A DNA stretch of 64,000 nt from JAEUQQ01 sp963697285 (GTDB taxonomy: Bacteria; Acidobacteriota; Vicinamibacteria; Vicinamibacterales; JAFNAJ01), in the NCBI GenBank assembly GCA_963697285.1, contig CAVONI010000002.1, positions 620,001 to 684,000 of the forward strand. Reading direction: 5' to 3'. A program made the position numbers and the translations under genes. Position 1 is the first letter of the stretch. Every line of letters starts with the position of its first letter. The notes under the pieces are model-generated. The model was not told the DNA's origin and did no database searches. It saw nothing but the letters and a program-made list of their open reading frames with translations. Shown piece after piece: positions 57,907-64,000 of this stretch.

Positions 57907-59049
57907 TCAGCGCGAGCGGCGCAACCGCGACCGCGCCTCGCGGACCGTCTCGAGGGCCTCATCGGCCGAGTCGGCAAGAGCGGTCAGGTGGCCCATCTTC
58001 CGCCCGCGCCGGGCCTCGCGCTTGCCGTAGAGGTGCAGTTTCACGTCGGGCATCCCCGCGAGCGCCTCCCAATCGGGCGTTCCAGCCGTCCAGAGGTCTC
58101 CCAGCAGGTTCGCCATTGCCGCCGGCCGGTGCTGCCGGGTGTCGCCGGGTTCCAGCCCGCACACGGCGCGCAGTTGCTGCTCGAACTGGCTCGTCACGCA
58201 GGCGTCGATGGTGAAATGTCCCGAGTTGTGCGGGCGCGGCGCCAGCTCGTTCACGAGGACGTGGCCGTCGCGCGTGACGAACATCTCGACGCAGAGCACG
58301 CCGACCACGTCGAGCGCCTCCAGGACTCGCCGCGCGAGCGACACCGCCTCGTCGGCGACCGGCGCCGGCACGTCGGCTGGCGCGGTCGTGATGTCGAGGA
58401 TGTGGTGCGCGTGCTCGTTGGCGACCACGCCGTAGTGCGCGAACGTCCCGTGGGCACTGCGCACGGCGACCACCGACACCTCGCACGCGAAGTCGACGAA
58501 ACGTTCGTACACGCACGTGACGCGGCCGAGTTCGTCCCAGGCCGCCCGTGCCGTGGCAGCATCCGCGACGCGGCGCTGGCCCTTCCCGTCGTATCCGAAG
58601 CTGGCTGTCTTGAGAACGGCTGGCGTACCGATGCCCTCGACCGACGCCACGAGTTCCGTGTCGGAGGTCACGACCGCAAACGCGGCAGTCGGGATCCCGT
58701 TCGCGGCCAGCCACGCCTTCTCGCGCACGCGCTGCTGGGTCGTGTGGAGCACTGCTCCGCTGGGCCTGACGAGCGTGGCCGACGACGCAGCGGCGGTGGC
58801 CGCCGACGAGACGTTCTCGAACTCGAAGGTCATGACATCGACGGTGGCCGCGAAGGCGGCGATCGCCCCCACGTCGTCGTACGACCCGATGACCTCGCGA
58901 TCGGCGAGCTGGCCCGCGGGCGAATCACGCTCGGGCGAGAACACGGCGACGCCGTACCCCATCTGTCGCGCGCTGATCGCGAGCATGCGGCCGAGTTGGC
59001 CGCTGCCGAGGATCCCGATGGTGGCGCCGGGGAGAATGGGCTCGATCAC
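57907..59049 (-). CDS. purK: 5-(carboxyamino)imidazole ribonucleotide synthase
   Basis: 380 residues of the ATP-grasp family. The start TIGILGSGQLGRMLAISARQMGYGVAVF, the ATP site (KTASFGYDGKGQRRV) and the metal site (VNELAPRPHNSGHFTIDACVTSQFEQ) are all present. It converts AIR, ATP and bicarbonate to N5-CAIR in purine synthesis. Its ATG overlaps the purE stop by four bases. Confidence 0.96.
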   Translation of the reverse strand: MIEPILPGATIGILGSGQLGRMLAISARQMGYGVAVFSPERDSPAGQLADREVIGSYDDVGAIAAFAATVDVMTFEFENVSSAATAAASSATLVRPSGAVLHTTQQRVREKAWLAANGIPTAAFAVVTSDTELVASVEGIGTPAVLKTASFGYDGKGQRRVADAATARAAWDELGRVTCVYERFVDFACEVSVVAVRSAHGTFAHYGVVANEHAHHILDITTAPADVPAPVADEAVSLARRVLEALDVVGVLCVEMFVTRDGHVLVNELAPRPHNSGHFTIDACVTSQFEQQLRAVCGLEPGDTRQHRPAAMANLLGDLWTAGTPDWEALAGMPDVKLHLYGKREARRGRKMGHLTALADSADEALETVREARSRLRRSR

Positions 59050-59531
59050 GGCAGGGTGGCGCCCAGGACGCCGTCACGCTGCTCGTCGCGGAAGCGACGC
59101 AACCGCTCGCGGAGATCCGGACGCGTGACCGCGAGGAGGCCGACGGCGAACAACCCGGCATTTGTCGCCCCGGCCCTGCCGATGGCCATCGTGGCGACAG
59201 GCACGCCACCCGGCATCTGCACGATCGAGAGCAGCGAGTCGAGCCCGTTGAGCGCGTGGCTCTGCACGGGGACCCCGATGACCGGCACCAGAGTCGACGA
59301 GGCGACCATCCCCGGCAGGTGCGCGGCGCCGCCGGCGCCCGCGATGATCACCTCGAGGCCGCGCGACTCGGCACCGGTCGCGTACTCGATCATCCAGGCG
59401 GGCGTTCGATGCGCAGAGACCACGCGCTTCTCGAACGGCACGTCGAAGCGCGCGAGCACCTCGGCGGCGTGACGCATGGTCTCCCAGTCAGACGTCGAAC
59501 CCATGATGAGCCCGACAAGCGGCGCAGGCAT
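59046..59531 (-). CDS. purE: 5-(carboxyamino)imidazole ribonucleotide mutase
   Basis: 161 residues of class I PurE, which moves the carboxyl group of N5-CAIR to give CAIR. Motifs are GLIMGSTSDWETM, VSAHRTPAWMIEYA and IAGAGGAAHLPGMVA. It is the first gene of a purE-purK-cytochrome-PfkB string. A TAGAAT hexamer on the minus strand lies seven bases before the ATG, so translation may start at or near the mRNA end. Confidence 0.96.
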   Translation of the reverse strand: MPAPLVGLIMGSTSDWETMRHAAEVLARFDVPFEKRVVSAHRTPAWMIEYATGAESRGLEVIIAGAGGAAHLPGMVASSTLVPVIGVPVQSHALNGLDSLLSIVQMPGGVPVATMAIGRAGATNAGLFAVGLLAVTRPDLRERLRRFRDEQRDGVLGATLP

Positions 59532-59684
59532 GACGCCATTCTAATCCCTGGGCAGCCGCGGCCCCCGACGTTCTGGCCAGGACGGCCCTGGACAGGAACG
59601 CCCGCACGAGGACCGCGCACGGGCGCCCTCCCTTCTCGACCATTCGCCGGTCGATGCCCGCGAGCCGGGGGAGGCCGCGGCCGT

Positions 59685-60722
59685 TCAGGCGCCTGCCTCG
59701 GCGGCGCGGGGGTCAGGCTTGCGGGGCCAGAGCAGCGACGCCGCGATCGAGACGCCGATCACGCCGGCGATGATGGCGAGCGAGATGCCGATCGGGAACT
59801 TGCCCCCGAACAGGTCGTTGAGCCACACCATCTTCAGGCCGACGAAGATGAGCACCGTGGCCAGTCCGAACTTGAGCAGGTGGAACAGTTCGACAGCCCC
59901 GGCCAGGAGGAAGTACATGGATCGCAGGCCGAGGATGGCGCACACGTTCGAGGTGAAGACGATGAGCGGCTCGCGCGTGATGGCGAAGATCGCCGGCACC
60001 GAGTCGACGGCGAAGACGATGTCGCTGAACTCGAGGAACACGAGGGCGACGAACAGCGGTGTGGCGTGCCACTTGCCGGCGAGGCGCACGAAGAAGTGCG
60101 AACCGTCGAGGGTGGGCGTGACGGGCACGAGGCGCCGCACGAGACGGATCAGGGGGTTCTTCTCGGGCGCGATCGGCTTGTCGGGGGCGAACATCATCTT
60201 GACGCCGGTCAGGATGAGGAAGACACCGAACAGCACGACCACGATGTGGTACTGCATGAGCAGCGCGCCCATCGCGATGAAGATCGCCCTGAAGACCAGG
60301 GCCCCGATGATGCCGTAGAACAGCACGCGGTGCTGCAGTGCCGGCGGAATCGCGAAGAACGAGAACACCACGACGAACACGAAGATGTTGTCGACGGCGA
60401 GCGACTTCTCGACGATGTAGCCGGTGAGGAACTCGAGGCCGACCTGGCGTGCGGCGGCGTCGGGGTCGAATCCGGGAAGCGCAAGCAGGCGATCGTTGCC
60501 CGGAAAGCTCGCCTGCGCGTACGCGTAGAGCACGTAGTTGAAGCCGAGCGCGAGCGCCACCCAGACGACACTCCAGATCGTGGCCTCGCGGATCGACACG
60601 GCGTGGGCGGTGCGGTGGAAGACCCCGAGGTCGAGTGACAGCAGGGCCAGCACGCCCAGGGTGAACGCGGCGTAGAGCCACCAGAACTCGGCAAAGGGGA
60701 AGAGGAGTTCGGTCGTCGGCAT
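59685..60722 (-). CDS. TerC/Alx family membrane protein
   Basis: 345 residues with about nine spans. The family core FVALVFLEFSDIVFAVDSVPAIFAITREP and the earlier EKSLAVDNIFVFVVVF (both with membrane acidic residues that bind metal) are intact. Alx and TerC relatives handle manganese or protect against metal and alkaline stress. Its start is only 91 bases from the divergent NhaR-like gene, which fits a pH or cation theme. I looked for a yybP-ykoY-type riboswitch upstream and the space is too short. Confidence 0.9.
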   Translation of the reverse strand: MPTTELLFPFAEFWWLYAAFTLGVLALLSLDLGVFHRTAHAVSIREATIWSVVWVALALGFNYVLYAYAQASFPGNDRLLALPGFDPDAAARQVGLEFLTGYIVEKSLAVDNIFVFVVVFSFFAIPPALQHRVLFYGIIGALVFRAIFIAMGALLMQYHIVVVLFGVFLILTGVKMMFAPDKPIAPEKNPLIRLVRRLVPVTPTLDGSHFFVRLAGKWHATPLFVALVFLEFSDIVFAVDSVPAIFAITREPLIVFTSNVCAILGLRSMYFLLAGAVELFHLLKFGLATVLIFVGLKMVWLNDLFGGKFPIGISLAIIAGVIGVSIAASLLWPRKPDPRAAEAGA

Positions 60723-60764
60723 GTCGGTGGAGGATCGTGCCCCGGAATGTCGATATGGAATAGT

Positions 60765-60775
60765 CGAATATTTCG
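60765..60775. promoter_or_regulatory. Dyad in the AT-rich divergent promoter region of alx-like and nhaR-like genes
   Basis: CGAA and TTCG flank TAT. It is in the middle of the 91-base intergenic stretch, which is much more AT-rich than its surroundings. It is a plausible LysR-type site by position; arms are short. Confidence 0.3.
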
Positions 60776-60813
60776 TATTTACGATTCGTCAAATTCAATG
60801 TCAGACTATCGGC

Positions 60814-61728
60814 ATGGACTGGCTGAACTATCACCACCTGCTGTACTTCCACACCGTCGCCCGCGAGGGATCGATCGTCAAGGCGAGCGCCGTCCTGTCG
60901 CTGACGCCGCCGACGATCAGCGGCCAGATCAAGGCGCTCGAGGACGCGATCGGGGCGCGGCTCTTCGAGCGGCAACGGCGGCGTCTCGTGCTCACCGAGA
61001 TGGGTCAGACGGTCTACAAGTACGCCGACGAGATCTTCGGTATCGGGCGCGAGTTGATGGACGTCATCCGCCATCGCCCCGCCGGGCGGCCGGTTCGCCT
61101 CGTGGTCGGCGTGGCCGACGTGATGCCGAAGCTGATCGTGCGGCGCCTCCTCGAGCCGGTCCTCCACATGCCCGGGGGCATGCGCCTGGTCTGCCGCGAG
61201 GACACGCCGCAGAACCTCCTCGCCGCGCTGGCCCTGCACGACCTCGACGTGGTGCTCACCGACGCCCCGATGCCAGCTGACGTGCGCGTGAAGGCCTACA
61301 ACCACCTGCTCGGCGAGAGCCACGTGTCGCTCTTCGGCCTTCCGGCGCTGGCGCGCTCGCTGACGCGGCACTTCCCGAAGTCGCTCGACGGCGTGCCCGT
61401 GCTGCTGCCCACCCCCCACACGGCCCTGCGCCGCTCGCTCGACCAGTTCTTCGCCGCGCACGCGATCGCCCCGCGTGTCGTCGCGGAGTTCGACGACTCG
61501 GCCCTGCTGAAGGTGTTCGGCGAGGATGGCGTGGGCGTCTTCCCGGCGCCGAGCGTCCTCGAGCGTGACATCTGCGAGCGATACGGCGTCAGGGTCGTCG
61601 GGCGGCTCACCGACGTCAAGGAGCGCTTCTACGCGATCTCGGTCGAGCGCCGGCTCACGCATCCGGCGGTCATCGCGATGACGCAGCAGGCGCGCACGAC
61701 GCTCTTCAACGACGAACGCGGCGGCTGA
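60814..61728 (+). CDS. nhaR: LysR-family regulator, NhaR-like
   Basis: 304 residues. The start MDWLNYHHLLYFHTVAREGSIVKAS and the winged helix-turn-helix (LTPPTISGQIKALEDAIGARLFERQ) closely follow NhaR, the activator of sodium/proton antiporter genes. The C-terminal half is the substrate-binding fold. The frame is open 31 codons upstream, but the ATG at 60814 matches the family start. No antiporter gene is adjacent; the divergent TerC/Alx gene is the likely target. Confidence 0.9.
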   Translation: MDWLNYHHLLYFHTVAREGSIVKASAVLSLTPPTISGQIKALEDAIGARLFERQRRRLVLTEMGQTVYKYADEIFGIGRELMDVIRHRPAGRPVRLVVGVADVMPKLIVRRLLEPVLHMPGGMRLVCREDTPQNLLAALALHDLDVVLTDAPMPADVRVKAYNHLLGESHVSLFGLPALARSLTRHFPKSLDGVPVLLPTPHTALRRSLDQFFAAHAIAPRVVAEFDDSALLKVFGEDGVGVFPAPSVLERDICERYGVRVVGRLTDVKERFYAISVERRLTHPAVIAMTQQARTTLFNDERGG

Positions 61729-61803
61729 CCCGGCGCGACCCCACACCGTCGGCGCCGCCCGACGCGCCGTCGACGGACGCCGCCACGAACGGGCGCCGCC
61801 GTG

Positions 61804-61832
61804 TTGACACCTCGCGCGCGGGGCGATACGGT
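61804..61832 (+). promoter_or_regulatory. Predicted sigma-70-type promoter of the secreted esterase-like gene
   Basis: TTGACA (61804-61809), 17 bases, then TACGGT (61827-61832). The start codon at 61854 follows 21 bases later. The -35 is perfect, the -10 is weak. Confidence 0.5.
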
Positions 61833-61853
61833 CGCCGGCTGAGGAGCGCCAAC

Positions 61854-63605
61854 ATGCCGCGTGTGACGTGTGGAGTCGTGGTCGGTGTCGCCCTGGTGGT
61901 GGTGGGGCTTGGGACTCGGGCAGGGTCACAGCCGGCGGCCGCTCCCCGCGGGCGGGTGACGGTGACGCTGCCGCAGGACGCGGGCCCCGGGCCGTTCGAT
62001 GGACGGCTGCTCGTCATGTTCTCGACGCGCACGGACGGCGAGCCACGCTTCCAGGTCAGCGACAACCCCGACACGCAGACCGTCTTCGGCATCGACGTGG
62101 ACGGTGCCCTGCCTGGGGCCGAACTCGAGATCACCGCCGACGTGCTGGGTTACCCGCTCGACAGCCTGATCGACATCCCGCCCGGGCAGTACACGGTGCA
62201 GGCGCTGTTCCACAGGTACGAGACCTTCACCCGTGCCGACGGCCACGTCGTCAAGCTGCCAATGGATCGGGGCGAAGGCCAGCAATGGAACCGCGCGCCG
62301 GGCAACCTGTACTCGACACCACGGCGCGTGTCGTTCGACCCGCGATCGGGCGACACGCTCCGCGTCACGCTCGACCAGGTCGTCGCGCCGATTCCCGACC
62401 CGCCGGCGACGAAGTACATCAGGCACGAGCGCATCCTGAGCGAGCGCCTGACGAAGTTCTGGGGACGCGAGATCCACCTCGGCGCGCACGTGCTGCTGCC
62501 CGAGGGATTCGAGGCGCATCCCGAGGCGCGGTACCCGCTCGTCATCAACCACGGCCACTTCCCCTACACGGTCGACGGGTTCCGCGAGGAGCCTCCCGAC
62601 CCGACCCTGCCGTGCGAGAACAGCGCGCGCTTCAAGTGGGACTGCTACAACCGCACCGAGCAGGAGTATGCGTACCAGTTCTACCGCGACTGGACGTCGC
62701 CGAAGTTCGCGCGCGTCCTGCTGGTCGAGATCCAGCATGCCAACCCCTACTACGACGACTCGTACGCGGTGAACTCCGAGAATCTCGGACCGTACGGCGA
62801 CGCGATCACATACGAGCTGATTCCGTACCTCGAGAAGAAGTACCGCGGGCTCGGGGCCGGGTGGGCCCGCTTCATGTTCGGCGGATCGACGGGCGGCTGG
62901 GAAGCGATGGGCGTGCAGATCAAGTACCCCGACGAGTACAACGGTGCCTACGCGGCCTGCCCGGATCCGATCGACTTCCGCGCGTTCACGCTCGTCGACC
63001 TGTACAGCGACACGAACGCCTACTACACGCAGGGGCCCTGGCGGAAGGTGAAGCGCCCCGGCTACCGCGACTACCTCGGGAAGGTGACCACGTTCGTCGA
63101 AGACATGAACCGCCTCGAGCTGGTGCTGGGCACGCGTGGACGGTCGGGCGGGCAATGGGACGTCTGGCAGGCGGTGTTCTCGCCGGTCGGCGGGGATGGA
63201 TATCCAAGACCCATCTGGAACAAGCTCACAGGCGAGATCGACCGCGACGTCGCCACGTACTGGCGCGACAACTACGACCTGTCGTACATCCTGCGCCGCG
63301 ACTGGGAGCGGGGACTCGGCCAGCGGCTCGCCGGGAAGTTGAACATCTACGTCGGCGACATGGACAACTACTATCTGAACAACGCGGTGTACCTGGTCGA
63401 CGACTTCCTGCGCTCGACCCGCAACCCGCCGTTCGGGGGCGAGATCGCCTACGGCGATCGGGCCGAGCATTGCTGGAACGGCGACCAGTCGCAGCCGAAC
63501 GCGATCTCGCGGTTGCGCTACGCGCAGATGTTCGCGCCGAAGATCGTCGAGCGCATCCTCAAGACCGCACCAGCGGGCGCCGACCTCACGTCCTGGCGGT
63601 ATTGA
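61854..63605 (+). CDS. Secreted alpha/beta-hydrolase (esterase-like) protein
   Basis: 583 residues. A signal peptide (CGVVVGVALVVVGLGTRAGSQ) precedes a beta-rich domain of about 150 residues. The hydrolase part has a YPLVINHGHFPYT strand-loop, and the nucleophile elbow is probably FGGSTGGWEAM (Ser in GGSTGG). Late landmarks are YVGDMDNYYLNNAVYLVDDFL and RAEHCWNG, the latter likely holding the catalytic histidine. It resembles Fes/esterase-D type proteins in plan but is longer. The substrate is unknown. Confidence 0.75.
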   Translation: MPRVTCGVVVGVALVVVGLGTRAGSQPAAAPRGRVTVTLPQDAGPGPFDGRLLVMFSTRTDGEPRFQVSDNPDTQTVFGIDVDGALPGAELEITADVLGYPLDSLIDIPPGQYTVQALFHRYETFTRADGHVVKLPMDRGEGQQWNRAPGNLYSTPRRVSFDPRSGDTLRVTLDQVVAPIPDPPATKYIRHERILSERLTKFWGREIHLGAHVLLPEGFEAHPEARYPLVINHGHFPYTVDGFREEPPDPTLPCENSARFKWDCYNRTEQEYAYQFYRDWTSPKFARVLLVEIQHANPYYDDSYAVNSENLGPYGDAITYELIPYLEKKYRGLGAGWARFMFGGSTGGWEAMGVQIKYPDEYNGAYAACPDPIDFRAFTLVDLYSDTNAYYTQGPWRKVKRPGYRDYLGKVTTFVEDMNRLELVLGTRGRSGGQWDVWQAVFSPVGGDGYPRPIWNKLTGEIDRDVATYWRDNYDLSYILRRDWERGLGQRLAGKLNIYVGDMDNYYLNNAVYLVDDFLRSTRNPPFGGEIAYGDRAEHCWNGDQSQPNAISRLRYAQMFAPKIVERILKTAPAGADLTSWRY

Positions 63606-63700
63606 GGCAGGGCCCGCCCGATCACCGGCGCTCGTCACCCTGCGTCACACGAGCCCGAAACGCACACGACAGGGCCGTTCGCTGATCCTGCCCTCGCCTG

Positions 63701-64000
63701 TCAGGCTCGATCGCGGCGCATCCGCGCCTGCAGGTGCTCGGAGGTCGCTGGCCATTCGTCGCGCAGGATGCTGTGGTAGACGGTGTCGCGCCAGCGTCCA
63801 GACGCCGTGAGCATGTGATGGCGCAACGTGCCCTCCTCGCGCGCGCCGATGCGCCGGATGGCCGCGCGCGACCGCTCGTTGAGCGCATCGGTCTTCAGTT
63901 CGACCCGCTCGCACCCCAGTGTCTCGAAGGCGTGGTGCAGCAGCAGCCACTTGGCGTCGGTGTTGAGCGCGGTGCGCTGCCAGGGCACGCCCACCCACGT
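63701..64000 (-). CDS. GNAT N-acetyltransferase (RimJ/RimL-like), N-terminus cut by window edge
   Basis: The C-terminal part of at least 99 residues is visible. It reads TALNTDAKWLLLHHAFETLGCERVELKTDALNERSRAAIRRIGAREEGTLRHHM, the typical late half of RimJ/RimL acetyltransferases. The start lies beyond position 64000. The downstream end is free of close neighbours. Confidence 0.85.
   Translation of the reverse strand, partial: TWVGVPWQRTALNTDAKWLLLHHAFETLGCERVELKTDALNERSRAAIRRIGAREEGTLRHHMLTASGRWRDTVYHSILRDEWPATSEHLQARMRRDRA

Noticed and set aside
60723..60813. Mn2+/pH (yybP-ykoY-type) riboswitch before the TerC/Alx gene
   Set aside because: Only 91 bases separate the divergent starts and no aptamer pattern is seen.

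Overview
The window is GC-rich, gene-dense bacterial chromosome (about two thirds G+C by eye). The gene types suggest an Acidobacteriota member, probably of the Vicinamibacteria (Luteitalea-like) lineage. The pointers are a MacB/FtsX-type permease with its HlyD adaptor, PAS-LuxR and serine/threonine kinase regulators, M13/M14 secreted peptidases, NrfD-type redox modules and many GTGA/ATGA gene overlaps. That placement is inference. I found no rRNA, tRNA, CRISPR array, transposase or phage gene. A 43-bp modular repeat beginning GGGGTC and ending GACCCC recurs at gene ends.

Layout. 1-2.3 kb: HlyD adaptor and MacB-like permease (cut by the window edge). 2.6-6.8 kb: an orphan transhydrogenase alpha subunit with an FHA protein, an MBL hydrolase, a degenerate receiver protein and a PLP dehydratase. 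7.1-9.6 kb: tetraheme cytochrome, Tat-type 4Fe-4S protein and NrfD protein. 9.6-17.5 kb: large membrane protein, argG, a kinase lacking its catalytic lysine, an MFS carrier, an SDR, an LDH/MDH-like protein and an ECF sigma factor. 17.7-21.1 kb: lpdA, 2-oxoacid dehydrogenase E2 and lipB on the minus strand.

21.3-28.1 kb is the most interesting region and reads as one self-contained plus-strand circuit. It holds an NtrC-type sigma-54 activator, then an intergenic region with three helically phased direct repeats, a GG-N10-GC sigma-54 promoter and a hairpin at the predicted transcript 5' end. These are followed by a radical SAM/SPASM maturase, a 33-residue candidate precursor peptide whose ATG overlaps the maturase stop, an orphan Tat-lipoprotein of the oligopeptide-binding SBP5 family, and a Cache-type histidine kinase whose GTG overlaps the SBP stop. 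I propose a modified-peptide signalling system: the peptide is made, bound by the SBP, sensed by the kinase, and fed back through the sigma-54 regulator onto the maturase operon. This is inference from architecture; no peptide family was recognised.

28.2-32 kb: HU, queF, an Smr protein and an M14 carboxypeptidase. 32.2-37.9 kb: an SNF2/RapA-like helicase next to an Eco57I-like DNA methylase with a 5' frameshift, reminiscent of the drmD-drmMI half of DISARM but without drmABC. 37.9-42.3 kb: a 4Fe-4S::NrfD fusion and a molybdopterin oxidoreductase with a cysteine at the molybdenum-ligand position and no Tat signal. 42.6-50 kb: minus-strand genes, including a secreted protein, a PAS-LuxR regulator and two overlapping gene strings (DUF4886/DUF3995; TauE/DUF1634/GNAT/YdeI), and an M13 peptidase. 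50.1-57.9 kb: panE, two APC permeases (one frameshifted), an amidohydrolase, a thioesterase, a PfkB kinase and a cytochrome c. 57.9-64 kb: purEK, an Alx/TerC protein divergent from an NhaR-like regulator, a secreted esterase-like protein and a partial GNAT.
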